Source: Falsiroseomonas frigidaquae | GTDB lineage: Bacteria; Pseudomonadota; Alphaproteobacteria; Acetobacterales; Acetobacteraceae | NCBI RefSeq assembly: GCF_012163145.1 | Contig: NZ_JAAVTX010000004.1 | Span: forward strand, 248,001 to 312,000 | Length of the DNA stretch: 64,000 nucleotides | Direction of reading: 5' to 3' | Translations under genes and position numbers: made by a program | Notes under the pieces: model-generated | What the model was told of the DNA's origin: nothing | Seen by the model: only the letters and a program-made list of their open reading frames with translations | Database searches by the model: none | Part shown: one piece after another, positions 52,117-61,004 of the stretch | Layout of the letters: every line of letters begins with the position of its first letter | Numbering within the stretch: the first letter of the stretch is position 1

Positions 52117-53564
52117 TCGCTTAATTTGGCCTTCACCACCTCGTTCACCAGGGCCGGATTCCCCTTGCCCTGCATCGCCTTCATCGTCTGGCCAACGAAG
52201 AAGCCGAACAGCTTGTCCTTGCCGCTGCGGTATTCCGCGACCTTGTCGGCATTGGCTTCCATCACCTGCGCCACCACCGCCTCGATCGCGCCGGTATCCG
52301 TCACCTGCTTCAGGCCGCGCTCCTCGACGATCTCGCCCGGTGCCTTGCCGGTTTCCAGCATCGCCTCGAACACCTGCTTGGCCAGGCTGCCGGACAGGGT
52401 CTTGTCGCTGATCAGGTCCAGCAGCGCGCCGAGATTCTCCGCCGTCACCGGCGGGTCCGCCACGTCGCGCTTCAGGCGGTTCAGGGCGGCGAAGAAATCG
52501 CCCGTCACCCAGTTCGCGGCCAGCTTGGCGTCGCGGCCCTTTGCCACCGTCTCGAAGAAAACCGCGGTTTCCTTCTCCAGCGTCAGCACATGGGCGTCGT
52601 AGGGCGACAGGCCCATGGCAACATAGCGCGCGCGCCGCACATCCGGCAGTTCCGGCAGTGCCGCCTTCAGCGCCTCCACCCAATCCTGTTCCAGCACCAG
52701 CGGGGGCAGATCGGGCTCGGGGAAGTAGCGGTAGTCATGCGCGTCTTCCTTGGAGCGCATGGACCGCGTGATGCCGCGGGCGGTGTCGAACAGGCGGGTT
52801 TCCTGGAACACCTCCTCGCCGGCTTCCCAGACCTCGATCTGGCGCCGCGCCTCGGCCTCCACCGCCTGCATGACGAAGCGGATGGAGTTGACGTTCTTCA
52901 CCTCGCAGCGCGTGCGGAACCCCTCGCCCGCCTTGCGGACGGAGACGTTGACGTCGGCCCGCATCGAGCCCTCGTCCATGTTGCCGTCGCAGGTGCCGAG
53001 GTAGCGCAGGATCTGCCGGATCTTCGTGAGGTACGCGCCGGCTTCCTCGGGGCTCCGCATGTCCGGCTCGCTGACGATCTCCATCAGCGCGACGCCGGAG
53101 CGGTTGAGATCGATGAAGCTTTTGGTCGCGTGCTGGTCATGCAGCGACTTGCCCGCATCCTGTTCCAGGTGCAGCCGCGTGATGCCGATGGTCTTGGTCG
53201 CGCCGTCGGCCAGCGTGATCTCCACCGCGCCCTCCCCGATGATCGGGTGGGCGAACTGGCTGATCTGATAGCCCTGCGGCAGATCGGCGTAGAAATAGTT
53301 CTTGCGGTCGAAACGCGACCAGAGGTTCACCTGCGCATTCAGCCCGAGCCCGGTCCGCACGGCCTGCGCCACGCATTCCTCGTTGATCACGGGCAGCATG
53401 CCGGGGAAGCCGGCATCGATGAACGACACCTGGCTGTTCGGCGCAGCGCCGAATTCGGTGGCGGCGCCGGAGAAGAGCTTCGCCTGGCTGATGACCTGGG
53501 CGTGGATCTCCAGGCCGATGACGAGTTCCCAGGGGCCTGTGCGGCCCTCGATCGTGTAGCTCAT
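52113..53564 (-). CDS. gatB: Asp-tRNA(Asn)/Glu-tRNA(Gln) amidotransferase subunit B
   Basis: A 483-residue GatB, which binds mischarged tRNA and phosphorylates or activates the side chain for amidation within GatCAB. Family motifs: [46 protein letters not shown] and the GatB/YqeY tail ([23 protein letters not shown]). AAGGGAC precedes the ATG at 53564. It is preceded by a 126-residue unknown gene (ATGA overlap) and followed by the nuclease-like gene. Confidence 0.97.
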   Translation of the reverse strand: MSYTIEGRTGPWELVIGLEIHAQVISQAKLFSGAATEFGAAPNSQVSFIDAGFPGMLPVINEECVAQAVRTGLGLNAQVNLWSRFDRKNYFYADLPQGYQISQFAHPIIGEGAVEITLADGATKTIGITRLHLEQDAGKSLHDQHATKSFIDLNRSGVALMEIVSEPDMRSPEEAGAYLTKIRQILRYLGTCDGNMDEGSMRADVNVSVRKAGEGFRTRCEVKNVNSIRFVMQAVEAEARRQIEVWEAGEEVFQETRLFDTARGITRSMRSKEDAHDYRYFPEPDLPPLVLEQDWVEALKAALPELPDVRRARYVAMGLSPYDAHVLTLEKETAVFFETVAKGRDAKLAANWVTGDFFAALNRLKRDVADPPVTAENLGALLDLISDKTLSGSLAKQVFEAMLETGKAPGEIVEERGLKQVTDTGAIEAVVAQVMEANADKVAEYRSGKDKLFGFFVGQTMKAMQGKGNPALVNEVVKAKLSE

Positions 53565-53941
53565 GCCGGACGTCCCTTCGCCCAATCAAAGGTGGCGATC
53601 TGCTGTTGCCTCAGGAAGGCGCTGTGATCTTCACCCGGCTGCAAACCAAGGCGCCGGGCGCACTCGATGAACCCGGACAGCGCTCCTTGCGCCAGCACCT
53701 GCGACTTGAGGTTCTCACTGTTCACGACGATCGCGCTGATCATACCGTGTGCCTGAGGAAGTGCGGCTGCACAAACCACCTCGAGATGCTTCGCGCACGC
53801 GCTCCGAACCGGAAGGCTCCAGGCGAACCCGTTGGCCGCCGCAATCTCGCCGTAGGTCAGGCAGCGGCGCTGCGCCGCGGCTGTACGGATGGTGGCGATG
53901 GAACGTTGGACATCCCACGCCCCGCCAAGCGGTTCGTTCAC
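53561..53941 (-). CDS. Unknown 126-residue protein inserted between gatA and gatB
   Basis: A 126-residue protein read from a GTG that overlaps the gatA stop (GTGA); its own stop overlaps the gatB start (ATGA). Visible pieces: [34 protein letters not shown], and a C-terminal [15 protein letters not shown]. The arrangement TYGEIA ... ISAIVVN ... FDW resembles a group of small uncharacterised proteins often found near mobile or defence genes; this resemblance is only by eye. The gene is less GC-rich than gatA and gatB. A third position for such a gene inside a gat operon is unusual. Confidence 0.6.
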   Translation of the reverse strand: MNEPLGGAWDVQRSIATIRTAAAQRRCLTYGEIAAANGFAWSLPVRSACAKHLEVVCAAALPQAHGMISAIVVNSENLKSQVLAQGALSGFIECARRLGLQPGEDHSAFLRQQQIATFDWAKGRPA

Positions 53942-55425
53942 GCCCCCGCCCTCAGCCGCGGCAACGCGGAAAAATCGGCCGCCCGTTCCAGCGTCCGCCC
54001 CACGGCGAACACCGTCTCCTCATCAAACGCCCGCCCGATCACCTGCAGCCCGAGCGGCAGCCCCTGTGCGTCCAGCCCAGCCGGCACCGCCAGCCCCGGC
54101 AGGCCGGCCAGGTTGGCGGTCACGGTGAAGATGTCGTTCAGGTACATCGCCACCGGGTCGTCCTGCTTCTCATCCATCCCGAAGGCGGCAGACGGCGTGG
54201 CCGGCGTTACGATGGCGTCGACATCCGCATAGGCCTGCTCGAAGTCACGGCGGATCAGGGCGCGCACTTTCTGCGCCTTGAGGTAGTAGGCGTCGTAATA
54301 GCCGGCGCTCAGCACATAGGTGCCGATCATGATGCGGCGCCGCACTTCTGGCCCAAAGCCGGCGGCGCGGGTGCGTTCATACAGGTCGCGCAGGTCGGAG
54401 CCCGGCTCCGTCACCCGCGTCCCGAACCGCACGCCGTCATAGCGCGCGAGGTTCGAGGACGCCTCCGCCGGCGCCACGATATAGTAGGTCGGCAGCGCGT
54501 ACTTCGCATGCGGCAGGCTGATCTCGACCGTCTCGGCGCCGGCATCGCGCAGCCATTGCAGGCCCTGTTCCCACAGCGCCACAATTTCGGGCGCCATGCC
54601 GTCCAGCCGGTATTCCTTCGGCACGCCGATCCGCAGGCCCTTCACGCCGCGCTCGCAGGCCTTGGCGAAATCGGGCACCGGCAGGTCGGCGCTGGTGGAA
54701 TCCTTCGGGTCGAAGCCGGCCATCGACTTCAGCAGGATGGCGCAATCCTCCACCGTGCGCGCCACCGGCCCCGCCTGGTCCAGCGAAGACGCGAAGGCGA
54801 CGACCCCGAATCGGGAGCAGCGCCCATAGGTCGGCTTGATGCCCGCAATGCCGCAGAAGGCCGCCGGCTGGCGGATGGAGCCGCCCGTATCGGTGGCCGT
54901 CGCCCCCAGCGCCATCCGCGCCGCAACCGCGGCCGCGGACCCGCCGGAGGACCCGCCGGGGACCAGCCGCGTATCCGGGTCATTCGCCCGGGACCAGGGG
55001 TTCTCCACCGGCCCGGAGGCGCTGGTGGTGTTGGACGAGCCCATGGCGAATTCGTCCAGATTTGCCTTGCCCAGGAACACCGCGCCGTCGTCCAGCAGCT
55101 TCTGGCTGATGGTGCTCTCATAGGGCGGCACGAAGCTGTCGAGGATGCGGCTGCCCGCCGTGGTGCGCGTGCCCGCAGTGCAGAACAGATCCTTGATGGC
55201 GAGCGGAATGCCCTCCAGCGCCCCCACCTGCCCCGCCGCACGGCGCTCGTCGCTGGCCTTCGCCTGCGCCAGCGCCTTTTCCGCGGTCACGGTGATATAG
55301 GCGTTCAGGCGCGGGTTGAGCTTGGCGATGCCGTCCAGATGCGCCTGGGTCAGCTCGACGCTGCTGATGGTGCCCTCGGACAATGCGTCCAGCGCGCCGC
55401 GCAGGGTGAAATCCGTGGGATGCAT
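53938..55425 (-). CDS. gatA: Asp-tRNA(Asn)/Glu-tRNA(Gln) amidotransferase subunit A
   Basis: A 495-residue amidase-signature protein, the glutaminase of GatCAB. The Ser-cisSer-Lys triad region is intact: Lys78 in PLAIKDLF, the [10 protein letters not shown] stretch near 160 and Ser183 in [10 protein letters not shown]. Length is normal. ATG at 55425 (TGATG overlap with the gatC stop) is preferred; a GTG 3 bp upstream is also possible. Its stop overlaps the start of the unknown gene before gatB. Confidence 0.97.
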   Translation of the reverse strand: MHPTDFTLRGALDALSEGTISSVELTQAHLDGIAKLNPRLNAYITVTAEKALAQAKASDERRAAGQVGALEGIPLAIKDLFCTAGTRTTAGSRILDSFVPPYESTISQKLLDDGAVFLGKANLDEFAMGSSNTTSASGPVENPWSRANDPDTRLVPGGSSGGSAAAVAARMALGATATDTGGSIRQPAAFCGIAGIKPTYGRCSRFGVVAFASSLDQAGPVARTVEDCAILLKSMAGFDPKDSTSADLPVPDFAKACERGVKGLRIGVPKEYRLDGMAPEIVALWEQGLQWLRDAGAETVEISLPHAKYALPTYYIVAPAEASSNLARYDGVRFGTRVTEPGSDLRDLYERTRAAGFGPEVRRRIMIGTYVLSAGYYDAYYLKAQKVRALIRRDFEQAYADVDAIVTPATPSAAFGMDEKQDDPVAMYLNDIFTVTANLAGLPGLAVPAGLDAQGLPLGLQVIGRAFDEETVFAVGRTLERAADFSALPRLRAGA

Positions 55426-55721
55426 CACTCGACCACCTTCGGAACGCCGAAATATTCGCCCTGGCGATCCGGGGCATTGGCCAGGATGGCATCCGCCTGG
55501 CCGCCATCGGTCACCACATCGGGACGCAGCCGCGCCTTGGCCTGCGCCACAGGGCTGCCGCCGGCCATCGGCTCCACCCCGTCCGTGTCCACTTCCTGCA
55601 ATTGTTCGATCCAGCCCAGGATGCCGTTGATCTCGGCCTGCGCCTGCTGCACCTCGCTATCGTCCAGCCTGATGCGGGCGAGCGAGGCGATGCGCCGGAT
55701 GGTGGCGGTATCGAGGGACAT
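55425..55721 (-). CDS. gatC: Asp-tRNA(Asn)/Glu-tRNA(Gln) amidotransferase subunit C
   Basis: A 98-residue GatC, the wrapping subunit that holds GatA and GatB together. It begins [21 protein letters not shown] and has [12 protein letters not shown] near 40-52 and a C-terminal [19 protein letters not shown]. It is the first gene of the minus-strand gat cluster and is divergent from ruvX. Confidence 0.95.
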   Translation of the reverse strand: MSLDTATIRRIASLARIRLDDSEVQQAQAEINGILGWIEQLQEVDTDGVEPMAGGSPVAQAKARLRPDVVTDGGQADAILANAPDRQGEYFGVPKVVE

Positions 55722-55788
55722 GGGTCTCGGGAAATCCTTGATCTGCCTGGGTTTGCCAGGAAAGCGGAGGGGGAACATAACGGCCGCC

Positions 55789-56256
55789 ATGCCCGCCATC
55801 AACATGCGCGACCTGCGCGCCGCCCTGCCCCGCCATGCGCGCCTCATCGGGCTGGACCCGGGCGCGCGGATCATCGGCGTCGCGCTGTCCGATGTCTCGC
55901 TGATGCTGGCCTCCCCCTACGGCGCCATTCCGCGCGGCAAGCTGGCGGCGAATGCGGCGGAGATCGCGCGGATCGCGAAGAAGGAAGGCGCCGGCGGGCT
56001 GGTGGCCGGGCTGCCGATATCCATGGATGGCAGCTTCGGCCCGGCGGCGCAGGCGGCGAAGGATTGGGCCCTGGCCGTGTCCCAGGCCACCGGCCTGCCG
56101 CTGGCCTTGTGGGACGAGCGCCTGTCCTCCGCCGCGGTCAACCGCATGATGATCGCGGCCGACCTTTCGCGGGCCAAGCGGGCCAAGGCGGTGGATGCCG
56201 CGGCGGCCGCCTATATGTTGCAGGCCGCTCTGGATGCCAGCGCCGGCCCGGCGTAG
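55789..56256 (+). CDS. ruvX: Putative Holliday junction resolvase / pre-16S rRNA nuclease
   Basis: A 155-residue YqgF/RuvX family protein. RLIGLDPGARIIGVALSD near the N-terminus is the RNase H-like first strand with the catalytic Asp; VAGLPISMDGSFGPAAQAAKDWA, then LWDERLSSAAVNRMM and a final VDAAAAAYMLQAAL complete the motif set. GGAGGGGG lies about 15 nt upstream of the first ATG; ATG at 55804 is an alternative. It is followed by pyrB after 9 bp. Confidence 0.93.
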   Translation: MPAINMRDLRAALPRHARLIGLDPGARIIGVALSDVSLMLASPYGAIPRGKLAANAAEIARIAKKEGAGGLVAGLPISMDGSFGPAAQAAKDWALAVSQATGLPLALWDERLSSAAVNRMMIAADLSRAKRAKAVDAAAAAYMLQAALDASAGPA

Positions 56257-56265
56257 CTTCGCGCC

Positions 56266-57204
56266 ATGCTCCCCTACCCGCACCGCCACCTGCTCGCCAT
56301 CGAGGGCCTCGAGCCCCCCTACATCGCCGATCTGCTGGATCTGGCGGAGAACTACGCGCTGCTGAACCGCCAGGGGAAAACCCAGCGCGACCTGCTGAAG
56401 GGCCGGACGCTGATAAACCTGTTCTTCGAGGACAGCACCCGCACCCGCACCAGCTTCGAGCTGGCCGGCAAGCGGCTGGGCGCGGACATCGTCAACATGT
56501 CCGTCTCCACCAGCAGCGTGAACAAGGGCGAGACGCTGCTCGACACCGCCTCGACGCTCAACGCCATGCACACCGACCTGCTGGTGGTCCGCCACGGCCA
56601 GTCCGGCGCGCCGGCGCTGCTGGCGCAGAAAGTGGATGCGGCGGTGATCAATGCCGGCGACGGCACGCATGAACACCCGACCCAGGCGCTGCTGGATGCG
56701 CTGACGATCCGCCGCCGCAAGGGCAGCCTCGAAGGCCTGACCGTCGCCATCTGCGGCGACGTGCTGCATTCCCGCGTCGCGCGGTCCAACATCCACCTGC
56801 TGCTGGCAATGAATTCCCGCGTGCGGATCGTCGGCCCGCCGACGCTGATCCCCGCCGAGGCCGCGCGGCTCGGGGTGGAGGTCCACCACAGCATGAAGAC
56901 CGGCCTGGCCGATGCCGACGTGGTCATGATGCTGCGGCTGCAGAAGGAACGCATGACCTCCGGCCTGGTCCCGTCTTCCCGAGAGTTCTTCCGCTTCTAC
57001 GGGCTGGATGCGGAGAAGCTGGCCTTTGCCAAGCCGGACGCCATCGTCATGCATCCCGGCCCGATGAACCGCGGCGTCGAGATCGACAGCGCCATCGCGG
57101 ATGATCCCGTCCGCAGCGTCATTGGCGAACAGGTGGAGATGGGGGTGGCCTGCCGCATGGCGGTGCTGGACGTGCTCGCCCGCAACCAGCGGCGGAATAC
57201 CTAA
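56266..57204 (+). CDS. pyrB: Aspartate carbamoyltransferase catalytic subunit
   Basis: A 312-residue PyrB, the second step of pyrimidine synthesis. Carbamoyl-phosphate loop STRTRTSFE at 57-65, Lys87 in [14 protein letters not shown] at 135-144 and MHPGPMNRG near 262-270 are all present. Length is standard. No pyrC or regulatory pyrI gene follows; the next gene is convergent with a 4-bp overlap. Confidence 0.97.
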   Translation: MLPYPHRHLLAIEGLEPPYIADLLDLAENYALLNRQGKTQRDLLKGRTLINLFFEDSTRTRTSFELAGKRLGADIVNMSVSTSSVNKGETLLDTASTLNAMHTDLLVVRHGQSGAPALLAQKVDAAVINAGDGTHEHPTQALLDALTIRRRKGSLEGLTVAICGDVLHSRVARSNIHLLLAMNSRVRIVGPPTLIPAEAARLGVEVHHSMKTGLADADVVMMLRLQKERMTSGLVPSSREFFRFYGLDAEKLAFAKPDAIVMHPGPMNRGVEIDSAIADDPVRSVIGEQVEMGVACRMAVLDVLARNQRRNT

Positions 57205-58934
57205 GGCCCCCTCACCGCCCGCGCATAGGCGGCCGGCGTCTCGATCAGCGCCCGTGCCGCCACCTGGTCGTCGTCGCGCCCTTCCGCCGGCGGGCAGGCG
57301 TTGCGCAGGGCGGCGATCTCGCTCGCCAGCACCGGCGCCCGGGCGGCGCGTTGCCGGGCCAGTACGCGGCCCATCGGCGCCTCCCCCTGCCGCAGCGCCG
57401 CCAGGCCCTGGGCCATCACCTCCGGCCCCAGGCTGGTGCACAGCGCGGGCAGCACGCCGAGGCCCTGGATCGGCCAGCCCGAGACCGCCACGATCCGCGA
57501 CCAGGTCACCAGGATATCCGCGCCATTCGGCAGCGGCGCGACAATCTGGATCAACCCCTTGCCCATGGTGGCGCTGCCCACCACCGCCGCCCGACCGGTT
57601 TCGGCCAGGGCCGCGGCGACGATCTCGGCGGAGGAGGCGGTGCGGCCATCCACCAGCACCACCACCGGCCGCCCTTCCGCCAGATCCTGCCCGCCGGCGA
57701 AGTAGCGACGATTGGCTTCCGGGTGCCGCCCCTCGGTCCGCATCACCTCGCCCTCCGCCAGGAAGGCATCGGCCACCGCCACCGCCTGGCTCAGCAGGCC
57801 GCCGCGATTGCCGCGCAGATCCAGCACCACGCCGCGCGGCACGCCTTCGGCGAAGCCATCCCGCAGCACCTGGGTCAGGCGCCGGTCCGTCATGGCGGAG
57901 AAGCCGCTGAGGCGCACGAAAAGGATATCGTTGCCGCGCTCCACGCTCACCGTCTCCGGCACCACCAATTCGCGCACCAGGGTGAAGCTGCGGCGGCGGC
58001 CGGCGCGCATCACGGTCAGCCTCACCTCGCTGCCCTCCGGCCCCTCCAGCAGCCGCGCCGCCAGGCCGGGCTCTCGCGGGCCGAGCGGCCTGCCATCCAC
58101 CGCCAATAGCCGGTCCCCGGTGCGGATGCCCGCCAGCGCCGCCGGGCCATCCCGCGTCACCGCATCGATCACCAGCGCGCCGCGCTGCACGGCGACACGC
58201 AGGCCGAGGCCGGATTGTCCAACGCGGCGTTCCCGCGCGCGACGCGCATCCTCAGGCGTCATGTAGCGGCTATAGGGGTCGAGGTGGTTGAACAGCTCCT
58301 CGAAGCCGGAGGCCAGCATCCGCTCCGCCCCCGCCTCCCGCAATTGCGGGGAGGCGCGCCAGGCGGCGTTGTAGAAGGCCTCCAGCGTCACGGCGACGGC
58401 GTTGCCCTGTTCGAAGGCCGTGCCCGGGCGGATCAGCGGCGCCAGCGAGGCGGTAGCCAGCACCCGGTCCTCGCCGAGCAGCAGGATGCCATCCTCCCGC
58501 AATTCCGCGTTGAAGCGGGTATCCAGCACCGCCAGGCCGCGCAGCGACCACAGCACCAGGTTGGCGGGGCTTGCCGCCTCCAGGTGGCGTTCCAGGATCA
58601 GGCCGTGGCTGCGCGCCAGCACGCTGCCGATCGCGCCGCCGGGCAGTGCCGCCCCATCCTGCGCCGCCACCCCGCCCGTCTGCAGATGCAGGACGGGCAG
58701 CAGCAGGATCAGCGCCGCCGCGAACCCTTGCCGGAGGATTTGGCGCGCGGCGAGGAGCCAGCGCCCGGACGCCCGCGGGAGGTGCCCCGCGGATCGCCCT
58801 GCATCAGGGAAAACACCATGCCCCCGGTGCGCGGTACGGCTTCGGACAGTCTCACCTCGACCGCCTGGCCGAGGGAGAAGGTCAGCCCCGTATTGCGGCC
58901 GGACATCGCATGCCCGGCCTCGTCCAACTGCCAT
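57201..58934 (-). CDS. S41 family C-terminal processing peptidase, start uncertain
   Basis: A periplasmic S41 protease. The mature part has a PDZ-like domain ([30 protein letters not shown]), then [35 protein letters not shown], the nucleophile region [13 protein letters not shown] and the general base Lys in [11 protein letters not shown]. The signal-like helix [17 protein letters not shown] begins near 58730, just after the rnr stop. No ATG, GTG or TTG lies in frame between 58934 and that helix; the only upstream start overlaps rnr by 226 bp and would precede the signal by about 65 unlikely residues. Either a non-canonical start is used or the 5' end holds an error. Confidence 0.85.
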   Translation of the reverse strand: MAVGRGRACDVRPQYGADLLPRPGGRGETVRSRTAHRGHGVFPDAGRSAGHLPRASGRWLLAARQILRQGFAAALILLLPVLHLQTGGVAAQDGAALPGGAIGSVLARSHGLILERHLEAASPANLVLWSLRGLAVLDTRFNAELREDGILLLGEDRVLATASLAPLIRPGTAFEQGNAVAVTLEAFYNAAWRASPQLREAGAERMLASGFEELFNHLDPYSRYMTPEDARRARERRVGQSGLGLRVAVQRGALVIDAVTRDGPAALAGIRTGDRLLAVDGRPLGPREPGLAARLLEGPEGSEVRLTVMRAGRRRSFTLVRELVVPETVSVERGNDILFVRLSGFSAMTDRRLTQVLRDGFAEGVPRGVVLDLRGNRGGLLSQAVAVADAFLAEGEVMRTEGRHPEANRRYFAGGQDLAEGRPVVVLVDGRTASSAEIVAAALAETGRAAVVGSATMGKGLIQIVAPLPNGADILVTWSRIVAVSGWPIQGLGVLPALCTSLGPEVMAQGLAALRQGEAPMGRVLARQRAARAPVLASEIAALRNACPPAEGRDDDQVAARALIETPAAYARAVRGP

Positions 58935-61003
58935 CTGTCGTCCGGCAAGGTCGCGAGCGGAACAATCCCGCTGGCGCCGTTCTCCTGCACGGTGACGAAC
59001 AGGCCGAAGCGTGTCACCCCGGAAATCCGCGCTTCGAAAACTTCTCCAACACGTGTTGCCATGAAAGCAGCAAGATAGCGGTCGATGGCGTCACGTTCCG
59101 CCATCGCAGCGCGTCTTTCGGTCTGCGTGATGTGTTCCGCGGTATCCGGAAACCGCGCCGCCTCGGCCGGGGCCAGGCCGTTCTTGCCCAGGGCGAGGCC
59201 GGCGATCAGCGCGCGGTGCACCAGCAGGTCCGCGTAGCGGCGAATCGGGCTGGTGAAATGCGCGTAGCGCGCCAGCGCCAGGCCGAAATGGCCGATATTG
59301 TCCGGCGAGTATTCCGCCTGTGACTGGCCGCGCAGCACCGCCTCATTCACCAGCCGGTCCTCCGGCTTGTCCTTCACCGCGGCGAGGATGCCGCCGAAAT
59401 CGCGCGGATGGATACGATCCCGCGCCGGCAGCTTCAGGCCGAGCGATTCCAGGAACTGCCGCAGCCCCTCCAGCTTGGCATCCGAGGGCCGGTCATGGAT
59501 GCGGTACATGCAGGGCTGGCTCAGCCGTTCCAGTTCCTCCGCCGCACAGACATTGGCGGCGACCATGAATTCCTCGATCAGCCGGTGCGAATCGAGCCGG
59601 GCGCGCGGCACCACGGCCTGCACCTTGCCCGTCTCGTCCAGCAGCACGCGGCGTTCCGGCACGTCCAGTTCCAGCGTGCCGCGCCGGGCACGATCGGCCA
59701 GCAGGGCCTCGAAGGCGCCGTAGAGATGGCCGAGCAGATCCGCCGGCACGCCTTCCGGCACCGTCCCCCCGTCCTTCGCCGCCTGCACCTGTTCATAGGT
59801 GAGCCGGGCGGCGGAGCGCATGATGCCGCGGCCGAAGCGATGCGCGGTCTTCCGCCCCGCCCGGTCGAAGCGCATCTCGACGAACAGGCAGCCACGCGGT
59901 TCGTCGGGGCGCAGGCTGCACCAGCCATTCGACAGCGCCTCCGGCAGCATCGGCACGACGCGGTCCGGGAAATACACAGAATTGCCGCGCGCCCAGGCCT
60001 CCCGGTCCAGCGCACTGTCCGGCTTCACGTAGTGCGCGACATCGGCGATCGCGACCAGGCAGCGCCAGCCTTCCGGGTCCGGCTCCGCCCAGACGGCATC
60101 GTCGAAATCGCGCGCATCCTCGCCATCGATGGTGACCAGCGGGATGTCGCGCAGATCCTCCCGCCCCCGCTTCGTCACGCCCTTCGCATCCTCCGCCTCC
60201 TGCACCGCCTCGGCGGGGAAGATGTCGGGGATGCCATGGGCGTGGATGCAGATCAGGGAGACGGAGCGCGCCTCCCCCATCCTGCCCAGCACCTCGATGA
60301 TCCGGGCCGGGCGCGGGCCGAGGCTGTGGTGGCTCGGCATCGGCTCGGCCAGCACGATATCGCCGGGCTTGGCGCCATTCAGCTCCACCACCCGCCAATC
60401 CGCGCGCTGGCGGCGATCGGTCGGGATGATGCGGCCTTCCTCGAACACGCCGAGGATGCGGGCAGGCGTGTCGCGCGCGATGCGCTTGAAGGTGCGGCCT
60501 TCGTATTTGTTGCCGCCGATGAATTTCAGCCGCGCCAGCACCCTCTCGCCGGGCGCCAGCGCCGCCTGGCCCTTGGCCTCGCGCTGCATGAAGATGACCG
60601 GCGGCGGGCCGCGGTCCCGGTCCCATTGCAGGGGTCGCGCGATCGGGTCGCCATCCGGATCGGTGCCGACCACCTCCACCGGCAGCATGTCCGGCAGGCG
60701 CTCCGGCGCGGCGATGCCCTTGCGGCCGACCGGCGTCGCCTGGCCGCTGTCCTGCAGGCCCCGCAGCAATTCGCGCAAGGCGGGGCGCTGGTCGGAGGAC
60801 AGGCCGAAATGCCGGGCGATCTCCGTCTTGCCGACGCGGCCGGGCGCGGTGCGCAGGAAGTCGCGCAACTGCACCAGAGTGGGCAATGCGGAGGGCGCAC
60901 CCTCCGGGATGCCGGTGCGGTGGTTCGGCGCCTTGCCGGCGAATTTCCCGGCCGGGCGCTTGCGGGCGGCGTGGCCCTTAGCGGGGGGACCGCGCCGCAC
61001 CAT
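58709..61003 (-). CDS. rnr: Ribonuclease R
   Basis: A 764-residue 3'-5' exoribonuclease of the RNB family, which degrades structured RNA. An N-terminal winged-helix region (LRDFLRTAPGRVGKTEIARHFG) and cold-shock-like domains precede the RNB core with IDGEDARDFDDAVWAE near 270-285 (metal-binding Asp residues) and a C-terminal S1 domain (FEARISGVTRFGLFVTVQENG). A basic Ser/Lys/Arg tail follows. It starts 1 bp after the topA stop. Confidence 0.95.
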   Translation of the reverse strand: MVRRGPPAKGHAARKRPAGKFAGKAPNHRTGIPEGAPSALPTLVQLRDFLRTAPGRVGKTEIARHFGLSSDQRPALRELLRGLQDSGQATPVGRKGIAAPERLPDMLPVEVVGTDPDGDPIARPLQWDRDRGPPPVIFMQREAKGQAALAPGERVLARLKFIGGNKYEGRTFKRIARDTPARILGVFEEGRIIPTDRRQRADWRVVELNGAKPGDIVLAEPMPSHHSLGPRPARIIEVLGRMGEARSVSLICIHAHGIPDIFPAEAVQEAEDAKGVTKRGREDLRDIPLVTIDGEDARDFDDAVWAEPDPEGWRCLVAIADVAHYVKPDSALDREAWARGNSVYFPDRVVPMLPEALSNGWCSLRPDEPRGCLFVEMRFDRAGRKTAHRFGRGIMRSAARLTYEQVQAAKDGGTVPEGVPADLLGHLYGAFEALLADRARRGTLELDVPERRVLLDETGKVQAVVPRARLDSHRLIEEFMVAANVCAAEELERLSQPCMYRIHDRPSDAKLEGLRQFLESLGLKLPARDRIHPRDFGGILAAVKDKPEDRLVNEAVLRGQSQAEYSPDNIGHFGLALARYAHFTSPIRRYADLLVHRALIAGLALGKNGLAPAEAARFPDTAEHITQTERRAAMAERDAIDRYLAAFMATRVGEVFEARISGVTRFGLFVTVQENGASGIVPLATLPDDRWQLDEAGHAMSGRNTGLTFSLGQAVEVRLSEAVPRTGGMVFSLMQGDPRGTSRGRPGAGSSPRAKSSGKGSRRR

Positions 61004-61004
61004 C

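Noticed and set aside
52117-52683. Upstream extension of the nuclease-like frame into gatB
   Set aside because: Residues there are a shadow of gatB; the coupled ATG at 52116 begins the AT-rich gene.
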